A stretch of DNA of 64,000 nt, taken from positions 20,856,892 through 20,920,891 of the forward strand of contig OX421964.1 of the NCBI GenBank assembly GCA_949128115.1. Direction: 5' to 3'. Made by a program: the position numbers and the translations under genes. Shown piece after piece: positions 11,301-23,300 of this stretch; within the stretch, counting starts at the first letter, position 1; each line of letters opens with the position of its first letter. The notes under the pieces are model-generated. The model saw nothing but the letters and a program-made list of their open reading frames with translations, was not told the DNA's origin and searched no databases. This DNA comes from Anaspis maculata (taxonomy: Eukaryota; Arthropoda; Insecta; Coleoptera; Scraptiidae).

Positions 11301-14300
11301 ATGTTCGACAATGGCCCATTTGGGGTCCATCTGGACGTGGTTTTTGTCGGCCAGCAGCCTCGTGACGTAGGAGCAGAGCATTTTTTCGTCGACCAAGAGC
11401 GATTTGGCCGAGCCATCTGTGGTGAAGACTTTGACGAAGAGTTTTTGAATGTTGGCCTCTTTGATTTTCTCCATTGCCATCCGGATCTTTTCGGCTTTGG
11501 CTCTGGCTGCGTCGTCCTGTTGAAAAATAAAATAATTAGTTGATGAAAAACGTGAATATAATTTTCAATTGGCCCAATATGCGGGCGCAGATTAGATTGT
11601 TTTACATTTCTTGAGCGACAAAATTAGTAACGTCGAAAGTGTAGACAACGTGTAAAAAGTGGGAATGGGTTTGGGAATGGTCATTTTCACAAAATTCAAA
11701 CAACTGATCCGTGCCTCTTATCGATGTAGAGCTTTTGTTGAAAGAAATTATATGATGTCTTTCATTTTATGAATTTAATCTCGAATATGTGCTTATGTAT
11801 TTCTACGGAATCAAGTAACCCCTGCAAACTTCAAGCACAGCGGGCTTGTGAAACTCAGCACTTCATTGGCGACGCCGTTTTTCACTTGGTGAAAAATTTC
11901 GAGAATACGCCAGAAAATCGTAAGTGTCCTTGTGTAAATTTGCTGTGTGGTCGATAAGGGGCATGGTCTCTACTGTTGGTAGCTCTCGTTAATTGTGTTG
12001 GGTTTCTTGGCAGCCACTGAGAAAATGATGGCAGTACTAAAGAAAATGAAACGAAAATGCCCACTGCTCAGAGGCCTCAGTGAGGTTGAAAAAACTCATT
12101 TAGATGGAGAATATAGCCATTGATTTATGGAGCTGGACTCCAAGAGACAAAACACGCACGTGAGTGTACTGTGTAGTTCAGTTTCTATGTATCTTCTTCA
12201 TACCTTGCTTGCTGTTTCGATAGAGAGGGAGGGAGAGAGAGATAGAGAGAGGGAAAGAAAGAGAGATCCGATGTTCTCTGACGTCAGACTGTCATCGTAA
12301 TGTTACTATATCTATCCATGCAGTACACTGTATCGAGTAAGTCTCACGTCATATCATTCAAATAGCGAACTGAATAAAAATGTCACGGAACTGTCATTCT
12401 GCCACTAGGACTATAGATTTTTTGCGATTCATGATGACAGCTGTAGTACGTTCAACTCTATTGTGATTCTAGTTGGCTGGGCAAAGGACCCCGCACGATT
12501 CTTATGGAAAATGGCTCCCGGTTAAATTCTCTGAATTTTTGATATGTTGTAGCTCATGAGATACTAATCAAATACCGTGAACCCCAAACTCAAATAATGG
12601 ACAGTTTTTTACCCACAGGGGGTTGAAGTTGGAGGTTTTGACGGCTTCAAAATGATACTATGACGTTAATAAAAGCTTTTTATTTGGTTTCTTTTCAAGT
12701 TGTGCTTCATGCTAGATGTATTTATTTGGCAAAAAAATATCAACCCCCTCCTCCACCCCCAACCCCTATCTACCATCATAAAATTCGAGATTACTCCCAA
12801 AAGCCATGCGGATGGCTTCTGTGATTTAAATGATGAATTTTGACATAAAAATTATTTTCCACCCCTAATGTTGGGGTGCCGATTTTCCAATTTTCCTCGG
12901 TTAATTTCGCTGAATTTTTGGTATTGTGTACTTCTAATTCTGTTGAACAAAAAGTTCCTATGCCAAAACTTATTCCTATGGACAGTTTTTGTTCTACAGG
13001 GGACTGAAGTTGAAGATTTGAGAGCATAAATATTGAACTTCAGTCCCCTACAGAACAAAAACTGTTCATAGGAATAAGTTTTGGTATGGGAACTTTTTGT
13101 TCAGCAAAATTAGAAGTACACAATTGCAAAAATTCAGCCAAATTAACCGAGGAAAATTGGAAAATCGGCACCCCAACATTAGGGGTGGAAAATAATTTTC
13201 ATGTCAAAATTCATAATTTAAATCACAGAAGCCATCCGCATGGCTTTTGGGAGTAATCTCGAATTTTATGATGGTAGATAGGGGTTGGGGGTGGAGGAGG
13301 GGGTTGATATTTTTCTGCCAAATAAATATATTTAGCATGAAACACAACTTGAAGAGAAACCAAATAGAAAGCTTTTATTTACGTCAGAATATCATTTTTA
13401 AGCCGTCAAAACCTCCAACTTCAACCCCCTGTGGGTAAAAAACTGTCCATTATTTGAGTTTGGGGTTCACGGTATTTGATAAGTATCTCATGAGCTACAA
13501 CATATCGAAAATTCAGAGAATTTAACCGGGAGCCATTTTCCATAAGAATCGTGCGGGGTCCTTTTCTGGTTAAGCATTTGTAGGCTTGCCGTCTTTTACC
13601 TGGTGTGAAACTGGCTGGTCCAAAAGTAAGGTGACGACTATGTTGCTCATCAAACTGACATCAAAATATGGAAATCTAGGAAAAGTAACGCACGGCTCCC
13701 CTTCGATTTCAGTCATCTTGGCGGCGGCCAGGCCGGGCCGACAGAAACTCGTTCCGCCGAGCCCCAAAACGGAAGCGAATGGCAAATTGAAGGTACAGGG
13801 TGTTCACGCGAGACGGATACCGCCCCCCCCCCCTTGGAAAAACTTTTTCTTTGCAATAATTCCAAAGAAAAAACTTCCCTGGAACAATTTTTTCCGTAGT
13901 TTCTGAATATGTCAAGTATAATTTTCCATTTCGTCAAACACCCTGTATATTTTATCACCATAATCAATGCATATTGTTATCCTGATTACAAAAATGCATG
14001 GCAATTTAAGAAAAAATCTGAAAAAAATTGAAAAATTGAAAAAATTCACAATGGCGTCTCAAAAAAATACTGCTTTTGTTTTGAGAATGATGGATTTCAG
14101 AATTCAAATATGTCCAGAATTTTCGATTTTACTTTTGAATGACATGGAATGACATAAAATGACTAATAAAATATCCAGGACATATTTGATTTCTGAAATG
14201 AGTCCCATCATTCTAAAAAAAATGTTTTTTGAGATGTCATGCCATTGTAAATTTTTCAATTTTCTTTCAGGATTTTTTGTGCGAGATCCATGCATTTTTG

Positions 14301-17300
14301 TAATCTTGATAACAATGTGCATCGATTGTGGTGATAAAGGTGTTGAAAAAAAAAGCAAAAAATGCGATCTTCTGGACGTGAGGCGTCTTTTTGGCCGGCA
14401 CAGGCCAAGGTTGATTGTTCCATAGGGCTCTTTTTTTTTTAAGCGAAGGGTACGCATTCTTTAGTTACTTGAAGCATGAAAAAATTGAACTGTCTTCAAG
14501 AGATTAAAAATATTCTTCAAAACTGTGAAATGTCACAGGACAGGCAGCTTTGATTTATTTGTTAATTGGCGAGAATTGAAAACAGGTCGTAAAATCACGC
14601 CGATTTCCAATGAAATGGAGAAAAGCGTCAGACATCACGACCTGCAAAACTCTTCCGTCAATCTGTGGCGGCAATGCGCGAAAAACGTGTTTCGAAAGTG
14701 GCCCGAACGACATCGTGTCTCGTCGTAAATTATTGTGCCGGATATCGCCAGGGCAGCCAACGGAAAAGTTTTGGGGGTTTTCTCTATTCCACATTCGGGA
14801 ACTTGGAAACAAAATTTATCAGCCAACTAAAATCACAGTCGGGTTGAACGAACTATAGTTGCGCTGCCATAATAATTACAGGAACCTTCGGCATTTGACC
14901 AACCAACAGTGTGACAGATTTCCAACGAACGAAGCGGCAAATTGTGATTAGATTCTTGTTCCAGCATGGTGGCCATGACGATCAATTCGGAACACGCCAA
15001 CTTGACGCATACGTTGGACATAAATGACAATTTATGAAGCTGAAGGAATAAATGGAGCGTTAAAGTTGAGATAAGGTGCAGGAGAATAGTCTGGGAGTTA
15101 ATTCGTGATATATTCTGAATTTGTAATATAGGTACAGGGTGATATGAATTACATAATGAAATATAAAATTGCGTTTGGACTTGTGACGTTCATCAATAGA
15201 AGTGTCAAATTTAACTATTGCTTACGTCACAATAAAGTAAAGTAACTAGCCCTGAAATCGCTCTTAAACATAAAATCAGCGCAATTTTCATGATATGAAC
15301 TTTATCAAAAGCTGTAGGCTGTAGGCCTTCCATTTTATTTCTCTTTTTGTATAGCTAAGCATTTTTTGATGTTCCAAATGGCACATTAACACAGCACTGG
15401 AAGATTCCTGGGGGACGACTTCTTCTTGCGAGCATCTTGGGAGTTGACGAGCACACACACACGTGCGAATAAAGAACGGTATAGCTGCGAGTACACCCAT
15501 AAGCAAACGAGGATGTGATAGATAGGCGGTAGATGGATAGGAAGAGGAAATACATCAAAGTGATGGATTACAAGTGGAATACAAAAAGAGTCAAAAGAGG
15601 GATGCGTGTGTAAATAGATAATAAAACGTGACAAAGCACCTAAAGCGCACCACAACCAGGAGTAAACCACCCTTATTCTCTCCAGAAGAGGGGTTTTCGC
15701 GCGCGCCAAGTTTATTTCCTTCGTTTTCACGAGTGACAATGGCAATAACTAACTGACAAAAGAGAGGGCTGCATGGTGAGGGGCAGACGTGATAACTGAA
15801 AAATTGGGTACTTATAGGCGTAAGGTTTAATTCTTTTTTTCTGTTTGTTCTCCACTCCTTATCATCAAACTCCCTTTGGATTTACAAGGGAGCAAGAGAA
15901 GCTACGATGGCAGGATGGCCACCCCAGTAGCTATGCCAGCTTTTTCTGTGGGCGGTTATTCTTGAGAGTGTGAGAACGATTCCGTAGATTTACTCTTGAT
16001 TCTTCAGTAGGAGAAAGCAATGCGCGTTACCGATTCAGGAAATAGACGGTTGAAAAAAGGTGAGTAAAGCGTCTGATCTATTGCCAAAATGCCAAAAGAA
16101 AAAATCGGGTTATTCAAGTCAGGTGACCTCGCAGGCCATGGCACCGGATCAAGTAGTCAACTTAAAAATCAAACTAATTCTAAATCCAAATTGTTTAGAT
16201 GACGGTATAGTACTCATGCACTGATTAGTTTGTGGGGGTCCTACACATCGAGATATGAAGTAGGAAACGCTTCTGGATTTTTCCAGAATGTATGGAGAAA
16301 ATGTTTTGCTAAACAAATCAAGTACCAATTGTGATTTTGATCTGCTTTTAACTACTCTTTCTGTTGAACGTTGAACAGTTACCAATTACCAAAAAACATG
16401 GGCCTATACAGGGTGTTCCAAAATTAATGCAACAAAATTCACAGGGAGGTAGATAATTGAAAAATAAGGGGATTTCCTTATTAAGAATACTCTCGCAAAC
16501 GTAATAACGGAGATACAAACCTTCAGAGTTGGTTTTTGAAAACCGTTTTTTTTTGCATAACTTTTGAACCGCTCAGCCGATTTTATTCAAATTTGAACCA
16601 AAGTTTACTGAAACAGGTCTCTATCAAACAATGATAACGCATTTCGTCAAACATTTTTAGGAGCGAAGATAATAGGGGGTACCCTCTCCCTTTTTCCCCT
16701 ATTTTTCACCCCCCTGAATCTTTTTGGAAATGGTTTCAATTTTTGAATTCTACGTTCAATTTGGAGAAAAAAGTTCCTCCTGCAAAATTTTGATTAAAGG
16801 CTTAAGTGTCGAGATATTTGGGTTTGAAACTTCGGAGAACATCTCGAAAACACCACTTTCAGGGCCTTAAAAATTAAAATGCAAGAAAACTCAAGATTCC
16901 TCAACTGAAATAAGTTTTCTAGGTGAAAAAAGATACAGGGTGTTGAAGTTGACTCTTTGAAATGGTTTTTTTCACCGTAACTTTTGAACCGTTGGACCGA
17001 TTTTAATCAAATTTGAACCGAAGTTCAGTCGAATGAGTCTCCATCGAATAATAATACTATGATTCATTAAACATTTCTGGGGGCGTAGATAATAGGGGAC
17101 TGTCTCCTATTTTTGCCCCTATTTTTATTTCCCCTAATTATTTTTTCAAATTGTGAATATTTTCGGATCCTACGTTCAATTTAGAAGAAAAAGTTACCCT
17201 TGCAGAATTGTGATTGGAGGCTTCATTTTCAAGATATTTGGGTTTAAAAAATTGAAAAACAACACGAAATCGTCACTTTCCAGGACCCAAATTGTTTTTT

Positions 17301-20300
17301 TCTCAAAAACTTCATGTTTCTCAGCGGAAATGGTGGTTCATCAACTTAAAACACCTAGTAAATTTATTTCAGTTGACGAATCATGGGTTTTCTTGAATTT
17401 TCATTTTTAGGCCCAGGAAAGTGGCGATTTCGAGATGTTTTCCAATGTTTCAATCCCAAATATCTCGAAAACGAAGCCTCTAATCAAAATTTTGCAAGAG
17501 TAACTTTTTTTTTAAATTAAACGTAGGATCCGAAAATATTAACAATTTAATAAAATAGTTAGGAAAATGAAAATAGGGGCGAAAATAGGAGACAGTCCCC
17601 AGAAATTTTTGATGAATTGTAGTATTATTCGATGGAGACTCAGTTGACTAAACTTTGGTTTAAATTTGATTAAAATCGGTCCAACGGTTCAAAAGTTACG
17701 GTGAAAAAACCATTTAAAAAAGTCAACTTCTTGTAATAGCCAGACCCGAACACCCTGTATACAAGGTATATTTTTAGTTTAAGTAAGGGAGTCCTCAAGC
17801 ACAAACAAGTTCGCAACGCATTTTTACAATATTTCTAGTGGCTTGCATTCAAAGATGTCACGATTAGAGATAGACAATTTGCATTGGAAACGTATATTTG
17901 CAGTATTTTCCGACACGATTTCCGGCAAAATTCATGCAGTGAAGTATGTCGGGTTGCCTAAAACTCTCAATAATTGGGAGCCTGCTAATAATTCCTACAC
18001 TTTGAAAATAACCACCCTAGGATTAGGTTTCTCATCGCCGCTGCTATTTAATTAAAGTGACACTGACAGTTATTAAAAAAGCCTTTTGAAGAAGATAATA
18101 AGATATTCAAGTACGAATAACTTATTAGTGAAATAAATGCATGGGTAATTTTTTGTAGTTGAACTACGATCAAGTGCGTTATCTGACTAGTACCCGTTGT
18201 TGCCCTGATTGATCAGTGTTTGTTAGCAATGTTAGCTTCCATGGCGGATTTCTAGACCCAGTATTCGGGGCCATGGCAAATGTATAGACAATACAAATAG
18301 AAAAGACACATGTCATCATGGATTTTTACGGTTGCGTAGGAACCAGGTAAGTCCATCATTCAAAAAAAGGTTGGCTGATTTTTGATGCCCTAATATCCGT
18401 GACGACGGTGGTGATAACATATGGTCTTCTCTATTTGTATTGTCTATACGCTGTTATCAGTTCAGAGCTTGGATCAAAATACTAAATACACTCACTATAG
18501 GGTTACAATGTTGCAATTTGTTTGTTTTCAACATGCTTCCGTAACACGACCTCTTCGACACCACATGATAGCGTGAGAAGTCCCACTTTTAGCGAACGTC
18601 GTCGCAGATAAAATCTATCTTACCTGGTGCATGTTTGGCAGGTGCAAGCTCTGAGGTTTGGCCCCGCTGCCGCCGCTGCTCGCCGACGATTCGCTGCTCA
18701 GCATCGAAACGGTATCGCTGAATGCGGAATCGTTGTCAGGCGAATCCGTCCTCACCGAATCAGTCTTCATGATCAGATCGCTGCTGCTTTCGCCCGCCAA
18801 CGACGGATTCGACATCAGCAGCCGCGGCCCTTCCGACGACGACCTGCTGTGCGTCCTCGACAAGTGCTGCGTCGAAGCTTTCTGGCTGTCTGCAATCAAG
18901 ATTAAAAATTCAAAGTCGCAAAATCAACAAGCCTCCTTCATAATGGGAAAAATCCGACAGCGGAATGGAAATCGAACACCGGAGTTAGGAAAACGAAATT
19001 GTGACAAAGAGAATGCTCCCGCGGGGCAAATAAAATGTTCCCAAACACACGGAGCATGAAGAAGAGAGGATAAAATCAATGTCTGCGATGGAACTATGGT
19101 GCTGTCAACGGCAATCAAGATAGCCGCGTTTCTTGTGTGGATGCCACTAGAAAGTGGATGGGGTGTGTTCTGGTGCGAGTCGTACAAGGATAGTAGCAAT
19201 AAGATAGAAGAAAAAACTATTACATCGATCTGATTGAATCACCGCGCGCCATTGTCGTGCTTTTCAACTTCAATTCTTTCTTCTCTTCCAAAGAAATGAC
19301 GTAAACGGTTTCGTGTCCGAGGGAAGTTTGGAGGGACACAAATCTTGGCAGTTTCAGTCATAATGTTCAACTTACACTGGAACTCGCCCCCTCAGTGCGT
19401 GTTTACTAATTACTTTAAAACCACAAGATACACGCGCTGTGTGGCCCTCGAGGCTGGAAAACGGAACCGCGTAAACTCAAAGCGGAAGCTCGTTATCATC
19501 TCCAGCTTTACTGCGTTTCACGTTCGTAAGTTAGGCGACGTTTTCCGGTTTTTGCTGGTTTTCGAATTGCATTTCCTGCCATTTGACTACTTATAAGTCG
19601 TGTTGCACTTTGTGATAAATTTCAATTTGCATAAGCTTTTCTAGTATCTACCTATTCTCTTTGGAGCTTGTTTCAGAAAAATGATAAAACGGCCGTATAC
19701 GAAGCGTAGCTTTCCAGAAATTGAACAGAATGAAACTAGGCAGTCTCAAGTCTCTGACGCCTCTGGGTAACATTTTTTAGTCGCTACGTGAATCTGATAA
19801 CAGTGGCCTGGTGTTGAAGGGTAGGTAGGTACTCATGTGCACAATGGTATCAGCGGTGGGATGTCACAACTGGTTTTGCAAAATTTTATGTCACATTTGC
19901 TCAAAGTTAACTAGGTACTTCCAGACCACAAGTTGAATAAAGTTTCCACTTCCTTCCTGTACAAATTGCACCAGTTCTCAAACTTTCCAAGCCAATTCTG
20001 TCTCGGGCTTTGCTGCGTAATAATTTACGAAAATTTGATTAGCACACATCGATTTCATCGCAATCATCCCGGAAGCCGGCGTCCAACAAAACTTCTCCCA
20101 TTCTTCGAGCACCACAGAATTTAATTTGGCCGCCTCACCCTTCGATTAAGCAATAATACTGCGACTGGTCCGTTGATCACTGCATTTTACCACTTTGGGG
20201 CCCTCCTCTGCTCCGAAAGCGCCGTCCATAACAAGAAGACGAAAAACTTGAATGAACGAGAGCTCCCGAGAAAAACTTTTCTGCGGTGTAAACGCAACCT

Positions 20301-23300
20301 CTCTCTCTCAAGTTTTCCAGTTTCCGTACACCACCACAGCCAGTTATTAAATCAACCAATAAACGCGGTTACAGGAAATTCAATTTCCACACCAGGCTTT
20401 GGACCGCTCGGCTATGCTTTATGTCGCATGCTTGAACACACCGCCATCAGGCTTGAAAGAAAAACTAAGTATACTTATTATATATAGGGTGATGCCCTCA
20501 GGATAGGAGAAGCTGGTGGAGAGGCAGAAAGAAATAAATGTTCTTTTTAAACTGGAAAACGCACACGCGGTAAAATGGTATGGAAAGAAATTACAAAATG
20601 CTCCGGGGGGTCGCGTCGTTACATTCTACGTCTTCTGTGAGGGAGAAACGTTGAAAGCGGGATGGGCACACCCGCGCGGATGGAAACATAAAAGAAAATG
20701 GAATTAGATACTTATATTCTGTTAGTGTATGTAAGCGCGCATGGAGTTCATCTCGGAATATCGGAGATGATAACAAGTTTCCGGTCGTTTCGAGAAGGCT
20801 AGTAGCGCTTCGGAGCTGTAAGAATAATTATAGAATTTTGGGCAATTTTTCTACCGCAAGGTGATGCTGTTCTTAATATAGCTTTCAGTGATTGCTTGTG
20901 AGATTACAACATTCCCTGCAAGCCTAGGGTGATGACTGATACGTGAAGTTATCATTTTAGAACTCCAAGCCCTTCTCTAGTGGGTTATAGGCGATTTACA
21001 TTTAAAAAACGCCACCTGGTGTAGAGCTCGGTACTTGATCGTAGAAGAATTTTTTGAGAGGAACACATACTCCGACGTCTAGTAGCCTAGGTGGGCATTA
21101 GTGGATACCTGTACCGCGTTCGGCATGCCCTTACTCCGTTCACTCTTTTCACTCCAACTACCACGTGACCATGGTTTCAGGAGTCCTGATTGGCTGAATC
21201 AATGTAGTGGAGTTGAAGGAGTAAAAAGAGTGAGCATGCCGAGCGCAGCTCTGCAATACCCACATTATTGACATGGAAATTTGACAAGTAGAAATAATGT
21301 GAAAAGGGGTTTGCATTTGTGTCTCTTATTTCATGTTATGATTAGCGTATTCAGCAGACTTGTAGTAGATCTAGTTCCAGAGGTGCGCAGCTGAAAGACT
21401 ACGCCCCCAGCAATGCACTATATTGCGGTGAAAAAAGACAACGTTTACGTCCCGAACACAAAGGTAGCTACGGCGAGCTTATTAGAATGAAAAATGCGGA
21501 TCTCCAGCTGAAGTCCAAGCAGAAAATCTTTAGAAAAAAGCGAGGAAAAAAGGTAGATGGTGGTTGAGTCTGCACGGCCAGCCCGAAATTATTTTTTTTT
21601 GGCTGGCAGGCTTGCTGCAAGGCTGGTCGATGGGCTTGTGTGTCTCTCTCTGTGCGGATGTGACAGAGTCTGTTGCTCTTCCTTGGGCGGAAGCTATGGA
21701 TGATTCAGAGAAAGGTCTGCGACGACGCTGGTCATCAACATGGGGCCCAATAAAGAGCCTACGGGGTCCCAAGGGTTCACAAAAACAAAAGTTTGCTTGT
21801 AGTGGACTGCACAAGACAGCAAAAGTGACAGTTTTGACGTGCCACCAATTGACGTAACAGCCGCCGTTGCCTGCGGCAACTTACACCTCTTCTGACAATT
21901 AATTCCCTAAAACTTCCTCGACGAAACGGCCATTTCCCCCAATAAGGTCAATCGCCTATAACAAATTGAAAATTCAAATGCAGTTTTCATATTTTGTTAC
22001 AATGCTATGAATTTTTGAAATTTTGAAGCTCCTAGAGGTCTGTGAATTTGACTTACCTTACTCCTAAGTGTACATGAGAGCCTAGAATAAGACAATATTG
22101 TCGACAGCACTCAAAGCTTACGACTAGAATGTCAGTTTGAGCAGCTAAAAATGACAGTGCATAATTTTATTTATAAAGTGACAGTTTGAGAATTTAAAAT
22201 GGTAGATCATTGTGTGGGCTGTCCTTGGAGATGTGATCCGTCAGTTCCGACTCTGTCAATGATTTCGAAATATGGCAAATAAATGACAGTTTGAAGTGTC
22301 AAGATGACAGATCGCTTGCCTTGAATGGCATTTTTGACTCCCTTGCGAAAAACACAGTCGATAAGATGTCAATGTGACAGATAGCAACAGTTATATTCTC
22401 AAGTCCATTGGCAGTTTTATTATTATCATTTTCACATTCATAACACTTCACACTTCATAGTTGGAAAATTGTAAGTGTAAAAGTCGCAATAATTATTGTA
22501 TTGTTTGAAATATTGAAACGACAGAATTTTGGCTGCAGTAACCATTAGGCATAAAACCAAGCTGTCTGTGCAAATTTTCGCAAAAAAATTACCCACTTAA
22601 ATGTTGAAATACATTTTCGAATCTGAAATCCCGACAGAAAATTCACATTTGCTTGAAAACTTGAGAATTGAGTGAAATAGCAGAAGTTTCAGTGACCCGA
22701 CCTGACTCAAAACAACAGTTCAATTGTCTCATCTGACAATATGTCAGTTCAGATACATTGATCTGGTCCACCATTTCTGAGAAGGCGCAGTTAAATTGCT
22801 CAAATTGGTAAAAAATCAGTCAAAAAGAAAGTTTTTCTCTGGAGATCATATGAATTTGTATGAATAACAATTGTTTGAATACCTGATTGAGAGATTGAGC
22901 GTCCAAAAATAACAAACAGTGACAGTTTGAAATGTCAAAGTGACATATCGCTTGTTTGGAATGTCATTCTTGTAGGGATGGGCGATATCGTGATCCGGGT
23001 ATCAAAGTTTGATAAGAAAAAAATATCGATAATTATCGATATATCAAATATCGATAAATATCAAACTATCAAAAATTGATAATTATCAAAATATCAAATA
23101 TCAATAATTATCGAAGTATCAAAAATTGATAAATAATAAAATATCAGATATCAATAACTATCAAAGTATCAAAAATTTTTTTAGTTATATAGGTGTATAT
23201 TTCATAAAATTATTTTGTATACATATATCTTAAAAAGAAAAATAAGCAAAAAAAAAATGTATAACTCAGGTAAAAATATAAAATATTTCTGCCAATGATT

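Larger units (their letters stand above)
13577..14880. repeat. dispersed repeat family E, copy 1, interrupted
   Basis: Blocks match the copy at 32708-33620: GCCGTCTTTTACCTGGTGTGAAAC...GTCCAAAAGTA at the start, CTCGTT..CAAAACGGAAGC, then GCGTCTTTTTGGC(C/T)GG at 14383 and GAAAA(A)GCG(T/C)CAGACATCAC at 14616. Between 13793 and ~14379 this copy carries the MITE at 13796-13945 and the foldback at 13950-14340, absent from copy 2. Confidence 0.7.
11517..18623 (-). other. 7.1-kb MRL intron 5' of the RA exon
   Basis: The intron runs from GTAAGA at 18623 to TTTCAACAG at 11517. It is filled by repeats: a GA-rich tract at 12219-12268, foldbacks at 12483-13565, 13950-14340 and 16936-17757, a MITE at 13796-13945, a dispersed repeat split between 13577-13793 and ~14379-14880, and a TIR element at 18283-18448. 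In 11.5-12.2 kb and 14.9-16.4 kb I see nothing specific. Confidence 0.8.

Noticed and set aside
18627..19059. Plus-strand open frames of 92 and 133 codons
   Set aside because: They overlap the Ser-rich MRL exon in antisense and run into intron; no family recognised.
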